DNA of 64,000 nt from JBCDGZ01 sp038750655. Its GTDB lineage: Bacteria; Bacteroidota; Bacteroidia; Chitinophagales; Saprospiraceae. Position numbers and translations under genes: made by a program. Location of the stretch: NCBI GenBank assembly GCA_038750655.1, contig JBCDGZ010000004.1, positions 1 through 64,000 on the forward strand, written 5' to 3'. The notes beneath the pieces were generated by a model. The model saw only the letters and a program-made list of their open reading frames with translations. It had not been told where the DNA came from and did not search any database. This document shows positions 42,255 through 51,140 of the stretch, piece by piece. The first letter of the stretch is position 1. Every line of letters starts with the position of its first letter.

Positions 42255-44120
42255 TTAGTCCATCTTGAATTTGACTCGCCATTTATCGCGATTCTCCCAA
42301 TCCGGCTGCACCCGCTTGTGGTACACATAATCATTAATCACCAAATAATCCATCTCTGTACTCATAAAACAGCGATAGGCATCATAAGGCGTACAAACGA
42401 TGGGCTCCCCCCGCACATTAAAGCTGGTGTTGACCAATAAGCCGTACCCCGTCAACTGCCTAAAGGCATCAATCAAGGCCCAATAGCGTGGGTTGCTTTC
42501 CCGATCGACCGTCTGTATCCGAGCCGAAAAGTCCAGATGGGTAATCGACTGTACATCGCTGCGTTGGCAGTACAGCCGCTCCCACAGCGGCAAATCGTAG
42601 TAGCCTTCAGGTAAAGGCTGACGGCGCGTCTCTTTAACCGGCGCTACCAAGAGCATATAGGGCGAATTCCCCTCCAACTCAAAATACTCCCCAACGGCTT
42701 CCCGAAGCACCGACGGCGCAAAGGGCCGAAAGCTCTCCCGGTATTTGATCTTTAAGTTGAGCTTCTTCTGCATCTCCGGGTTGCGAGCATCACCGAGGAT
42801 GCTGCGATTGCCCAAGGCGCGAGGCCCAAACTCCATCCGCCCCTGAAACCATCCAACCACCTGTCCCGCCGCAATCTTCGTTGCCATATGCTGACTGAGG
42901 GCCCCAAAATCCTCGTATTTATCGTACACCCCCTTCACCCGGCGGCTCATCAATTCAATTTCTTTATCCGAAAAATCCGGCCCCAAGTAGCTGCCTGTCA
43001 TCTGGTCCTGCTGGCCGTTCGGCTGTCGTTCTTCTGCAAAAAACAAATGACTACTGGCCAAGGCGGCGCCCAAAGAGCCTCCGGCATCTCCGGCCGCGGG
43101 CTGAATGTACAAATCCTCAAAAATCTTGGCCCGCAACAGTTTGCCATTGGCCACACAATTCAAGGCCACGCCTCCCGCCATACAAAGCTTGGTGCAACCC
43201 GTCAGTCTCCGCGCCTCCGCAGCCATCTTCAACACAATTTCCTCGCAAACCTGCTGGATGGCCAGCGCCAGATTGCAGTGATGTTGCTCCAACTGCGCCT
43301 CCGGCTCCCGACGAGGAAAGCCAAACAGCTTCGCCCACTTCTTATCGTACACCATCCGCAGCCCCGTAGCGTAGTTGAAATAGGACTGGTCTAACCAAAT
43401 CGAACCATCTGCTTTAATGTCAACCAACGTCGACTTAATTTGCTCCACAAAGCGAGCTGTCTGCTCTGATTCTGGATTGCCGTAGGGGGCCAGCCCCATC
43501 AGCTTATACTCTCCGGAGTTAACCGTAAATCCGAGGTAGTACGTGAAGGCACTGTACAGCAGCCCCACCGAATGCGGAAAACTCATCTCCTTGAGAATTG
43601 TGATCTGCTGGCCTTGCCCCTTGCTGATCGAAGCTGTACACCATTCTCCCACCCCGTCGATGGTCAAAATGGCCGCCTCTTCGAAGGGCGAAGGATAAAA
43701 GGCGCTGGCGGCGTGCGATAAATGATGCTCGGTAAACTGTAAATTTAGTTTCTTCTTATCATAAGGGCCGACCGCCTTGAGGCCATCATAAAGCTGCTTC
43801 TTAAGAAACATCTTCTCATCAATCCATACCGGAATGGCCTGCAAGAAGGAGCGCAGCCCCTTGGGCGCAAAGGCATAATAAGTTTCGAGCAGTCGCTCAA
43901 ATTTGAGCAGGGGCTTATCGTAGAATACCACTGCATCCAGCTCATCGATGGTCAATCCGCTATGGGTGAGGCAATATTCAATGGCTTGTTGGGGAAAATC
44001 GGCGGTATGCTTGATCCGGGTAAACCGCTCTTCCTGAGCTGCGGCGACGACTTTCCCGCCGATGACTAGTGCGGCGGCGGAGTCGTGGTAGAAAGCAGAT
44101 ATGCCCAGGATTTTTTTCAA
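42255..44120 (-). CDS. Carbamoyltransferase (NodU/TobZ/SxtI family)
   Basis: A 621-residue enzyme that would transfer a carbamoyl group from carbamoyl phosphate, via a carbamoyl adenylate, to a sugar hydroxyl. The Kae1-like N-terminal domain starts ILGISAFYHDSAAALV; His132 and His136 in EHHLSHAASAF are the expected metal ligands, followed by ILTIDGVGEW. The C-terminal domain has FQGRMEFGPRALGNRSIL and VLREAVGEYFEL, typical of family members. The two small genes downstream reproduce the SxtI-SxtK-SxtJ set. The target is probably the surface polysaccharide. Confidence 0.92.
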   Translation of the reverse strand: MKKILGISAFYHDSAAALVIGGKVVAAAQEERFTRIKHTADFPQQAIEYCLTHSGLTIDELDAVVFYDKPLLKFERLLETYYAFAPKGLRSFLQAIPVWIDEKMFLKKQLYDGLKAVGPYDKKKLNLQFTEHHLSHAASAFYPSPFEEAAILTIDGVGEWCTASISKGQGQQITILKEMSFPHSVGLLYSAFTYYLGFTVNSGEYKLMGLAPYGNPESEQTARFVEQIKSTLVDIKADGSIWLDQSYFNYATGLRMVYDKKWAKLFGFPRREPEAQLEQHHCNLALAIQQVCEEIVLKMAAEARRLTGCTKLCMAGGVALNCVANGKLLRAKIFEDLYIQPAAGDAGGSLGAALASSHLFFAEERQPNGQQDQMTGSYLGPDFSDKEIELMSRRVKGVYDKYEDFGALSQHMATKIAAGQVVGWFQGRMEFGPRALGNRSILGDARNPEMQKKLNLKIKYRESFRPFAPSVLREAVGEYFELEGNSPYMLLVAPVKETRRQPLPEGYYDLPLWERLYCQRSDVQSITHLDFSARIQTVDRESNPRYWALIDAFRQLTGYGLLVNTSFNVRGEPIVCTPYDAYRCFMSTEMDYLVINDYVYHKRVQPDWENRDKWRVKFKMD

Positions 44121-44528
44121 TGAAGTATGGATTTATGGATATGGAATTTGGCACGAAGCTAGGTCTCGGGCGACTGGAGGTAAAGAAGCGATGAGGTGTT
44201 GTGTAGATATAGCGCGGGGCTTTGATGGGAGGGCCCACCCTCAGCCGCCACCGCCGGCATCCCCGTTCTTCAGCAGAGCTTACCCATAGCTCCGCACTTC
44301 CTTACTGTGCATCGGATGCCGCAAAGTCGCCAAAATCCTACTCCTTTTGGATCCTCTTGCGGAGCTGGATTGATACATAGACGGGCGAAATGCAAAAATT
44401 CCATAATAATTTTAGTTATTAAAATATGTTTTATGACTATTTTAGTCGTCTTTTATTTTTTAACTTGTTGATTATCAGTGCTTTGTTTTAGCAGAAAAAA
44501 TATCAATTTTTTTAAAAAAAATACGCCA
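44121..44528 (-). repeat. 408-bp gap carrying intergenic repeat copy 3
   Basis: No gene was found here. The near-palindrome GGGAGGGCCCACCC is at 44227-44240, 107 bp upstream of the carbamoyltransferase start, flanked by CCGCCACCGCCGG. About 150 bp further upstream of the gene is the block ACATAGACGGGCGAAA with ATTCCATAATAATT (around 44375-44412) and then an A/T-rich tract with TTGTTGATTAT before the FkbM stop. The order matches the gap at 40307-40705. The core is inverted relative to that copy while the flanks keep the same orientation. Confidence 0.7.
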
Positions 44529-45281
44529 CTAGACCTTTCCAAACTGCTTTTTAATACGCTTTAAATACCCCTTTTCCAAATCCCTACGCACTGCCAGCAT
44601 ATCAATTCCAATCTCAAAAAGCCAGTAGTCCTCCCGCAAAAAAGCTTTTGAGGCTTCAAGATCGGCCGAAGATAAGTGATTATGTTCATATAAAATAAAC
44701 TTGGGGCGATGCTGTGCCAGGTCCAGTTGTGAGAGGATGGTCCAGTCGTAACCTTCGGTATCGATGTGCAGGATGTCGATTTGTTGGACTTGGTTGCGCT
44801 CGAAGAGCGTCGGCAGGGGGATGCCTTCTAGCTCTTTGGAGATGATGAAGGGGGCTAGCTTACCGTCGAAGTGCTTGAGGATGTGTTGCTTATCGAAGGA
44901 GCCGAGTTGGTCAAACCAGTAGGGGAGGTCGGGGTAAGTGTCCCGGGCCTTTGGGTCGACCCAGTGGAAGCTCAGCTGTTCGCCCTTGTTGATGGCGACA
45001 TTCTCGAAGCGAAAGCGTTGATGATCGGGATAATTTTTCCGAAGCTGTTCGAAGACATAGGGGACGGGCTCTACGAAGAGGGCCTTCCAGCTGGGATGCT
45101 TTTGCAGCAAGGGGTAGAGTGGGTCGCCGGTTTTGCCGTCATTGGAGCCGATCTGGACCAGAAAGGCGGCTTGCCCGCCGAGCAGCTGATCGAACCAGTA
45201 GGGCGGATAGCGTTGGTCTTGCAGAAAGGGCTTTTTGAACAGTTGTCGCTTGGCGCGGGCCAGTAAGGTCCTCAGATTCAT
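44529..45281 (-). CDS. FkbM-family methyltransferase 1
   Basis: A 250-residue protein starting at MNLRTLLARAKRQLF (45281), whose ATG overlaps the upstream stop (ATGA); the longer frame from 45437 lies within the neighbour and is rejected. The SAM-binding loop is VQIGSNDGKTGD, followed by ALFVEPVPYVFEQL. The acidic motif IDILHIDTEGYDW is typical of FkbM. It would O-methylate a sugar or other glycan group. Confidence 0.87.
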   Translation of the reverse strand: MNLRTLLARAKRQLFKKPFLQDQRYPPYWFDQLLGGQAAFLVQIGSNDGKTGDPLYPLLQKHPSWKALFVEPVPYVFEQLRKNYPDHQRFRFENVAINKGEQLSFHWVDPKARDTYPDLPYWFDQLGSFDKQHILKHFDGKLAPFIISKELEGIPLPTLFERNQVQQIDILHIDTEGYDWTILSQLDLAQHRPKFILYEHNHLSSADLEASKAFLREDYWLFEIGIDMLAVRRDLEKGYLKRIKKQFGKV

Positions 45282-46222
45282 ACGGACGATTTTGTTTTTT
45301 TGGAAATAGAAACCTGCTTCAAACCTTGGTAATCGGGGTGCTTCATCACCAAGATGCCATCCCAGCTGAAGGTCTCGTCGAGGTCGGCGCTGGCCACCTG
45401 CTGGAATTGGTACCGGTCCTGCAGCAGCTTTTGGCAATCGTAGTGCAGCTCGTTAGAATGGGTAGAAATGAAAATATAGCCTACCCGATTTTCGGATAAC
45501 AGCTGCTCGCTACCCTGCAACATCTCTAGCTCGAATCCTTGAATGTCGGAATGTAGGATGTCAATAAAATCCAGGTCTTTTTCTTTACAGATTTGGTCTA
45601 CTGTCGTGATATTTTGCTGTCGATCGACCTGCTTGCCGATACCCGCGTGAATAAAAGTCCCCGTAAACTGATTGAGCTTAAGGTTGTGTTTGCCGTAAAA
45701 GAGGTTGCGGCGGTCGGGCTCGGCCATATAGCAGCGGGCATCAGGAAACTGCTGCATAAACCACATCGAGTAAAATGACCAATAAGAACCCAGCTCTAAC
45801 ATGGTCATAGTTTTATTTTTATCCAGGGTTTTGAGGACTTCCTGAAAAATCTTTTCTTCCTGCGGCTCGTGCACGCCCTTATTATCGATCAGCATTTTGA
45901 GCAATGGAAAGCTGTAGTAGCTCAGCGGGTCGATTTTGATACCGTTGTGCATCACAAAGGTGTGGGCATCAAGTTCTCCTGCCTTAGGGTGACGAGGAAT
46001 CGCCGCATTATCGGGTCCCTGCAAGACATCATTGATGCGTCCGGCCCAATAGTCCTGCTCCTCCTTACTTAGGTGATCGATCATCCCTTTACCCTTGCCA
46101 ATAATTTTCGCTAAGGTACTCCGGTTTTTATCGCAGAGTCGCTGGAAGTAGAGAGAAAATAAGAAGTCAGGAGCTGATTTGGAGTAGAGGTAATTCTTGA
46201 TTGTTTTGCCTATGCCTGCCAT
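45278..46222 (-). CDS. FkbM-family methyltransferase 2
   Basis: A 314-residue protein. The SAM loop MTMLELGSYWSFYSMWF differs from the usual DVGAxxG by a bulky YWS, and YMAEPDRRNL follows. The FkbM landmark DFIDILHSDIQGFELEML is present. The N-terminal 90 residues are an extra helical segment. It overlaps the first FkbM gene by 4 bp and follows the third by 8 bp. The unusual glycine loop could alter SAM binding. Confidence 0.82.
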   Translation of the reverse strand: MAGIGKTIKNYLYSKSAPDFLFSLYFQRLCDKNRSTLAKIIGKGKGMIDHLSKEEQDYWAGRINDVLQGPDNAAIPRHPKAGELDAHTFVMHNGIKIDPLSYYSFPLLKMLIDNKGVHEPQEEKIFQEVLKTLDKNKTMTMLELGSYWSFYSMWFMQQFPDARCYMAEPDRRNLFYGKHNLKLNQFTGTFIHAGIGKQVDRQQNITTVDQICKEKDLDFIDILHSDIQGFELEMLQGSEQLLSENRVGYIFISTHSNELHYDCQKLLQDRYQFQQVASADLDETFSWDGILVMKHPDYQGLKQVSISKKTKSSV

Positions 46223-46230
46223 CGTGTAAC

Positions 46231-46956
46231 TTAATTTGTGTAAACAAAAATTCCATCCGTAAATCGCAACTGCCCCTCCGGATTGTAAGAAAGATAAAGG
46301 TCATAGAGCGTGTAGCCGTAGGCTTTCATCATCGGCAGCATTTCATCCAGACCTTTTTGCGCCTCATAAGTGGGCATTATGATCATTTCGGTGTAGATCA
46401 GCTTAATTTTTCCTGCTGCCATTGCTTGCTCTGCTCCCTTTAGCACTTTATATTCCGCCCCTTGAGCATCCATTTTCAAAATATCAATCTGCTCTACCCC
46501 CTGCTCTTCCATTAAGCTGTCAATGGTGCGCACTGGGATTTCGATTTGCTGTTGGGTTTCCATCAGGCCTACCCCCCAGTTCTTGATGCCTTCTGCCGAG
46601 GTACTCAGCAGTGAATTGGTCGCCGCAAAGCGGTTGCTGTTGAAGGCCGCTGTACCATCGCTGTCCGCCAATCCAATATTGACGGATTTGATATTGGGGT
46701 AGGCAGCTATATTTTTTTGCAAAATCTCGTAAGTCTCCAGAAAAGGTTCAAAGGCGTAAATTTTACTTTGAGGAGAAAAGGCTTTGCTAAATTTAATGGC
46801 CGTTTCCCCAAGGTAAGCGCCTACATCAAAAATGGTTAGTGGCCCGCTGTTTTTGGTGAGTTTTTTCAACTTAACCAGTACGATGTCGTCCTGTTTTCTT
46901 TTCCTCTCTATTCTGTACCCCACCTGCCCTAGAACTTTATTGATAAGCACTTTCAT
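46231..46956 (-). CDS. FkbM-family methyltransferase 3
   Basis: A 241-residue protein with a canonical SAM loop FDVGAYLGETAIKFSKAF, acidic IYAFEPFLETYEIL and the FkbM motif IDILKMDAQGAEYKVL. The start overlaps the last base of the polymerase gene. It is the most conventional of the three tandem methyltransferases. Confidence 0.9.
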   Translation of the reverse strand: MKVLINKVLGQVGYRIERKRKQDDIVLVKLKKLTKNSGPLTIFDVGAYLGETAIKFSKAFSPQSKIYAFEPFLETYEILQKNIAAYPNIKSVNIGLADSDGTAAFNSNRFAATNSLLSTSAEGIKNWGVGLMETQQQIEIPVRTIDSLMEEQGVEQIDILKMDAQGAEYKVLKGAEQAMAAGKIKLIYTEMIIMPTYEAQKGLDEMLPMMKAYGYTLYDLYLSYNPEGQLRFTDGIFVYTN

Positions 46957-48206
46957 TATAGGTAGTTATTTTTGGTCGAGAAAGCTAAAAAGAACCAATA
47001 CATCTGATTTTGAAAATTTTCTGCGCCGAGGCCAAAGACGATCAAGCAAGCTAGTATCACTAATCCCAGCTGAGACAAAAATTGAATCTCTGGACTATTT
47101 TGCGAATACCATATATTGCGAATCAGCATGCGGATGGAGCTGATCAAAAAAAGCAAGTAGAAGACCAAGCCCGGAATACCATAATCGGTGATGATGGCAA
47201 AGTAGTCATTGTGTGGAGAAAGATGATACCCTCGATCGACAATTCTGATGACCAGCTCGTGGGGCGAATCATTGAAGTATTGCGCAAAGTTGGCCTTAAA
47301 CTGGCCGATGCCCATACCCATATAGCCTTTATCTTCCAATGCTCGCATCGCCCCCTCCCAAATGATGAATCGCACATCGCGCTCGTCGGAATTCAGCGTT
47401 TGGTTGACCCGTTTGATAAGGATCAGTGGATTCGCCCCTACAGTCAGCTTATCCAATTGCTGAGGCAGTAGAAAGGCGACCAGGCCAATACCGATCAGGA
47501 GCGAGCCCATTTTTCTTTTCAAAGAAGAATAAGAAAAGGCAAAAATGATTGCAATAAGTAAAGAGACCAGTCCCGTCCGACTGCCCGCCGTCACGAAAAC
47601 GAAGAGGCTGAAAAGCAACATGCTATAAGTCCCCACTCGCCCCAGCAATCGCTGTGTATAGTTGAGCCGCAGCAGGCAGTAAGCCATCACCATCACCAGC
47701 CCCAGCGCCATGTAGTTGGGGTTGTCCATGAAGCCGGTCTGTCGACCAAAGCGGCCTAGAAAGGCGAAAGTATAGAAGGAGAACAGCGCGTTGAGCAGCA
47801 TTCCAGCGATGAAGAACTGAAAAATTCGGATCATCTGTTTCGCCGAGAAATTCAGACTCTTCAGGATAAAAAAGCTGATCAAGAACAGCCCGCTCTGAAA
47901 AAGGTCATTGTAAAATAAGCCCAGGTTAAAAACCTCTGTTGTCAGCCGGACCAGCGAAATGAGCAGGCCATAGACAAAGACAAGGTAGAGAAAAACATCG
48001 GTCTTGAGGTTGCTGTTCAGCTGTAGGCCGCTCATCAGGCTCTTGAGCGCATAAACGCCGATGATAGCCAGTATGATGATGCGGAAGGGCTTGAAAATGG
48101 TATCGATGCCAAACCACATTTCTAAAATCAACTCAAAAGGTAGAGAGAAGGCTAGTAAGCAATACAGCCCAAACAATACCGTATTTAAATCGATCTGGAT
48201 CTTCAT
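46956..48206 (-). CDS. O-antigen ligase/polymerase-like membrane protein (Wzy/WaaL type)
   Basis: A 416-residue inner-membrane protein with about 10-12 helices. A long periplasmic loop between late helices contains ERDVRFIIWEGAMRALEDKGYMGMGIGQF and SPHNDYFAIITDYGIPGLVFYL, the signature region of Wzy_C/O-antigen ligase proteins. In this cluster it is the best candidate for the polymerase that assembles repeat units. No Wzx flippase was recognised in the window, so it may lie outside. Confidence 0.87.
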   Translation of the reverse strand: MKIQIDLNTVLFGLYCLLAFSLPFELILEMWFGIDTIFKPFRIIILAIIGVYALKSLMSGLQLNSNLKTDVFLYLVFVYGLLISLVRLTTEVFNLGLFYNDLFQSGLFLISFFILKSLNFSAKQMIRIFQFFIAGMLLNALFSFYTFAFLGRFGRQTGFMDNPNYMALGLVMVMAYCLLRLNYTQRLLGRVGTYSMLLFSLFVFVTAGSRTGLVSLLIAIIFAFSYSSLKRKMGSLLIGIGLVAFLLPQQLDKLTVGANPLILIKRVNQTLNSDERDVRFIIWEGAMRALEDKGYMGMGIGQFKANFAQYFNDSPHELVIRIVDRGYHLSPHNDYFAIITDYGIPGLVFYLLFLISSIRMLIRNIWYSQNSPEIQFLSQLGLVILACLIVFGLGAENFQNQMYWFFLAFSTKNNYL

Positions 48207-49648
48207 TCAATCACTGCGGCCTTAGCTTCAATCTTTTCCAGAATCTCTTTCACGGCTTCGACAACCCGCTCCGTGGCTCCACCATCATTGCGGTAACACT
48301 CCATACTCAAAGCATGCTGCCGCCGCTCTGCATCCAACCCCGGCTCCTTTATATACCGCTTAATCCCCTTTTCCAACTCCTCATAATTGTACACCACCTT
48401 CGCCCCCCCCAGTTGCACAAACTTCTGCAAATGGATATAGTCCACCAGACGGCGCGCCGATTTCCAATAGTACAACTCCGCATCCCCATCAAAAGAGCTG
48501 ATCATCACCGGCTTGCCCAACATCAAGGCATCAATGGAAACCGTTGAGCCCGAGTTGATGCAAACGCTACACCCCGCCAGCAGATTGGACAGGTGGTGCA
48601 TATCCTCTTTCGCCATACTCCACCGCACCTTGCTCTTCACCAAGGTCGGATAATCTACTGCCACCCGCTCACTTTGCAGCCGATCCAGCCGCTTGATCCA
48701 TTTCCGGTCCGCTAGGCTGCCCTGCACATTCTGGGGATGAGGGCGCACAATCAGCTGCATCTCCGGGCCAAAGCGCCCCTCGTCCACCGCCCGGGCCAGC
48801 CACTCGACGATGTCTATCTCCCGAGGTGCGAAGCGCGGCGAACTCATGGCAACAAACACATACGGTCGCTCCGCCTTCAGCCCCAAACCCTCCACAATCG
48901 GCGCATAGTCCGGCTGCTTGCGGATGCGGATGTGCTGGTCAAAATGCGGTACCCCGCAGATGCGAATTCGCTCGTCGGGCAATTGATAGTATTCTTTCAA
49001 TTCTTGATACATCACCTCCCCCCAGGCAATGAAATAGTCCGCCACCACTGGGAAATGCCCCTTACTGGTGATGTTATCCCAACTCAATAAGTGAATCATG
49101 GTAGGGATTTTGCGCTGCTTTGCGGCGTACAACATTTTGGATTCCAAGTAGTTAACTGGATAGGTGGACACCACCATTCGAGGTTGAATTTGATCCAGTA
49201 GGGTCTCGGCCCGCTTGGAGCGCAGGTGTCGCCCTTCGGTTTCCTTGAAGCGTCGGCGGATGGAGGGGAAAAAGGGAATCAGCCGATAAATCAGGTAGTA
49301 GTAAAATGGGCGTACGCGCTTCCAGGGATGCTTGGATTTGCTGTAGAGGATGCTGTAGAGGTGCTTTTCCCAAAATACAGGATTGCTCTTCAGGTCTTCC
49401 AAATAGTAGGGCCGCTTGAAGTTGTAGTCATCATCCCAGATGGTCAGCTTCATTTGGCTGTCGAAGAGATGGATATTGGGATTGGATTCTAATGCTTTGA
49501 AATTGGGATCTTTGGGGTCAGGGGTGATGATGGCTACCTGCTTGCCTTGCTCGGCCAGTTGGAGGAGTAGGCCAGTTTGTAGTAGCATCCGGGCGGCGAA
49601 GCCGTGGGAGATGACGTAACAAAGGTCGATTTGTTGGCTGGTATTCAT
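48203..49648 (-). CDS. GT-B glycosyltransferase-like protein in the sialic acid subcluster
   Basis: A 481-residue protein begun at MNTSQQIDLCYVIS (49648), which overlaps the neuA stop (ATGA). The N-terminal half has DLCYVISHGFAARMLLQTG and the C-terminal half LIVRPHPQNVQGSL, SVCINSGSTVSIDALMLGKPVM, patterns found in CDP-glycerol transferase-like and capsule-type GT-B enzymes. Being next to neuA it could transfer the nonulosonic acid or the following residue. The family is not assigned with certainty. Confidence 0.72.
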   Translation of the reverse strand: MNTSQQIDLCYVISHGFAARMLLQTGLLLQLAEQGKQVAIITPDPKDPNFKALESNPNIHLFDSQMKLTIWDDDYNFKRPYYLEDLKSNPVFWEKHLYSILYSKSKHPWKRVRPFYYYLIYRLIPFFPSIRRRFKETEGRHLRSKRAETLLDQIQPRMVVSTYPVNYLESKMLYAAKQRKIPTMIHLLSWDNITSKGHFPVVADYFIAWGEVMYQELKEYYQLPDERIRICGVPHFDQHIRIRKQPDYAPIVEGLGLKAERPYVFVAMSSPRFAPREIDIVEWLARAVDEGRFGPEMQLIVRPHPQNVQGSLADRKWIKRLDRLQSERVAVDYPTLVKSKVRWSMAKEDMHHLSNLLAGCSVCINSGSTVSIDALMLGKPVMISSFDGDAELYYWKSARRLVDYIHLQKFVQLGGAKVVYNYEELEKGIKRYIKEPGLDAERRQHALSMECYRNDGGATERVVEAVKEILEKIEAKAAVIE

Positions 49649-50337
49649 GTTTTCAAATAGGCTTCGGCCTGCTCCCAATCTGCAGGCGTATCGATATTGA
49701 TGTCAGGAGATTGCTCATTGATATGATAGGCGATATTTTGGCCATAGAGCGACCCTTGCTCCAACAGGGCCTTCCGGCTGCTGATGTAAATGGAGCCGTC
49801 GCGGTAATAGGCTTTGGGTAAATCTTGCCGCCGCGTGATGATGTGCCCTTCGCCGGTGGCGATGTCCAAAAAGTTGGTGCCGGGTTTGACCTCGAAGACC
49901 CAGTGAGGGTTATAGGTGTGCGGTACTTCGCGTACGGAGATCAGACTGTCGGCTTCGTGGTCTTTGAAGGCGTTGATGGCCGCTTCGATGTCCGTGACAC
50001 TGCGAAAAGGGATGGTCGGCTGCAGTAGGCAGACGGCGTCGAAGGGCTGCTGCTGGGCGTCGAAGTACTGCATGGCGTGAAGGACGGTGTCGAGGGTCGG
50101 GGAGTGGTCGCTGGCCAGGGCCGCCGGACGCAGGAACGGGACGCTGGCGCCGGCCAGAGCACTGATGGCGGCAATTTCGTCATCCTCGGTGGAGACGACC
50201 AGTTGATCCAAACTTCGGCATTGAAGTCCAGTTTCTATAGTGTAGCGAATCAACTCCTTATCGCCTAGTTTCTTGATATTTTTTCGAGGAATTCCCTTAG
50301 AACCTCCTCGCGCCGGTATTAGTCCAAGTATTTTCAT
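49645..50337 (-). CDS. neuA: CMP-nonulosonic acid (sialic acid) cytidylyltransferase
   Basis: A 230-residue nucleotidyltransferase. The N-terminal motif LIPARGGSKGIPRKNIKKLG is the CMP-NeuAc synthetase signature. FDAVCLLQPTIPFRSVTDIEAA and YYRDGSIYISSR follow, the latter with the Mg-binding region. It activates the product of NeuB as a CMP-sugar. It overlaps both flanking genes by 4 bp. It could act on Neu5Ac or on a related acid such as legionaminate; the absence of Leg/Pse dehydratase and aminotransferase genes in the window favours Neu5Ac. Confidence 0.9.
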   Translation of the reverse strand: MKILGLIPARGGSKGIPRKNIKKLGDKELIRYTIETGLQCRSLDQLVVSTEDDEIAAISALAGASVPFLRPAALASDHSPTLDTVLHAMQYFDAQQQPFDAVCLLQPTIPFRSVTDIEAAINAFKDHEADSLISVREVPHTYNPHWVFEVKPGTNFLDIATGEGHIITRRQDLPKAYYRDGSIYISSRKALLEQGSLYGQNIAYHINEQSPDINIDTPADWEQAEAYLKT

Positions 50338-51134
50338 TCTTGCTTTACAGATTGTACCTGAATATAGTCTTTACCTAAAATATTGTATTTGCCTAGTCGA
50401 TCTTCTATCAACTCAAAAGTCGTTACATCGCCTTGTCGATCCCAGATGACTTCGTATGCTCGCTTGAAGTTATTTTTTAAGAAACGGGCATTGTTGGTGC
50501 GGCCGTCGACCAGTACGAAGGTGCCTGGGAGGAGGATGGGCTCCATGAGCAGCAGATCGCCAGACATAACAGTGCGCTCCATGCATTGGAAGGACATGCC
50601 GTTGATGGTGCCTTCGACCGTTTGCGGGTCGGGGCCGTCTAGGTAGATAAAGTCAGGGACGATGTCAGGAAGGTTTTTGTAAAAATGACAAAGCTGGCCA
50701 TTGAAAGTCCCAATTTCTACTCGACTGAATTGAAAGTGGACCGTATCCTTGAATTGTTCGGGCAAACGCTCTTGGGATCGTTCCAGCCATTTGGCAGAAG
50801 AATCTACGGAGAAACACTGGAACAAAAAGCGATTGCGTAACTTCGGTGGCTGTTCAAGACGCTTCCAATCGGCCTTATTTTTTTGCAAAGCATCTGCAAT
50901 GACAATGGTGGAAAAGCCTACGCCAAATTCCAGCACCGTAAAGCTCATCCGCTCCCGAATCAGCCGGTGCAAGCGCACCAAATCCTGTAAATCAGGGGGT
51001 ATAGGATGCTCCATTTGACCGCTTACGGTATCAAAAACGCCTTGCTCTTGCTTTTCGGCGTGAGCCGCAAAATGATGGTCAAGGCCTTCTTTTTTCCAAT
51101 ACGCTAAGGCTGCTGCGGTACTTAAATTTTTCAT
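50334..51134 (-). CDS. Unknown protein with SAM-binding-like fold in the sialic acid subcluster
   Basis: A 266-residue protein lodged between neuC (6 bp) and neuA (4-bp overlap). It has a Rossmann-like loop TVLEFGVGFSTIVIADAL near residue 70-85, then FSVDSSAKWLERSQE and DFIYLDGPDPQTVEG, which together recall a class I methyltransferase fold similar to Methyltransf_24. The remaining sequence (LLMEPILLPGTFVLVDGRTNN) also fits that group. No close family was recognised. The placement suggests a modification of the nonulosonic acid or its glycan. Confidence 0.75.
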   Translation of the reverse strand: MKNLSTAAALAYWKKEGLDHHFAAHAEKQEQGVFDTVSGQMEHPIPPDLQDLVRLHRLIRERMSFTVLEFGVGFSTIVIADALQKNKADWKRLEQPPKLRNRFLFQCFSVDSSAKWLERSQERLPEQFKDTVHFQFSRVEIGTFNGQLCHFYKNLPDIVPDFIYLDGPDPQTVEGTINGMSFQCMERTVMSGDLLLMEPILLPGTFVLVDGRTNNARFLKNNFKRAYEVIWDRQGDVTTFELIEDRLGKYNILGKDYIQVQSVKQE

Positions 51135-51140
51135 GAATAA

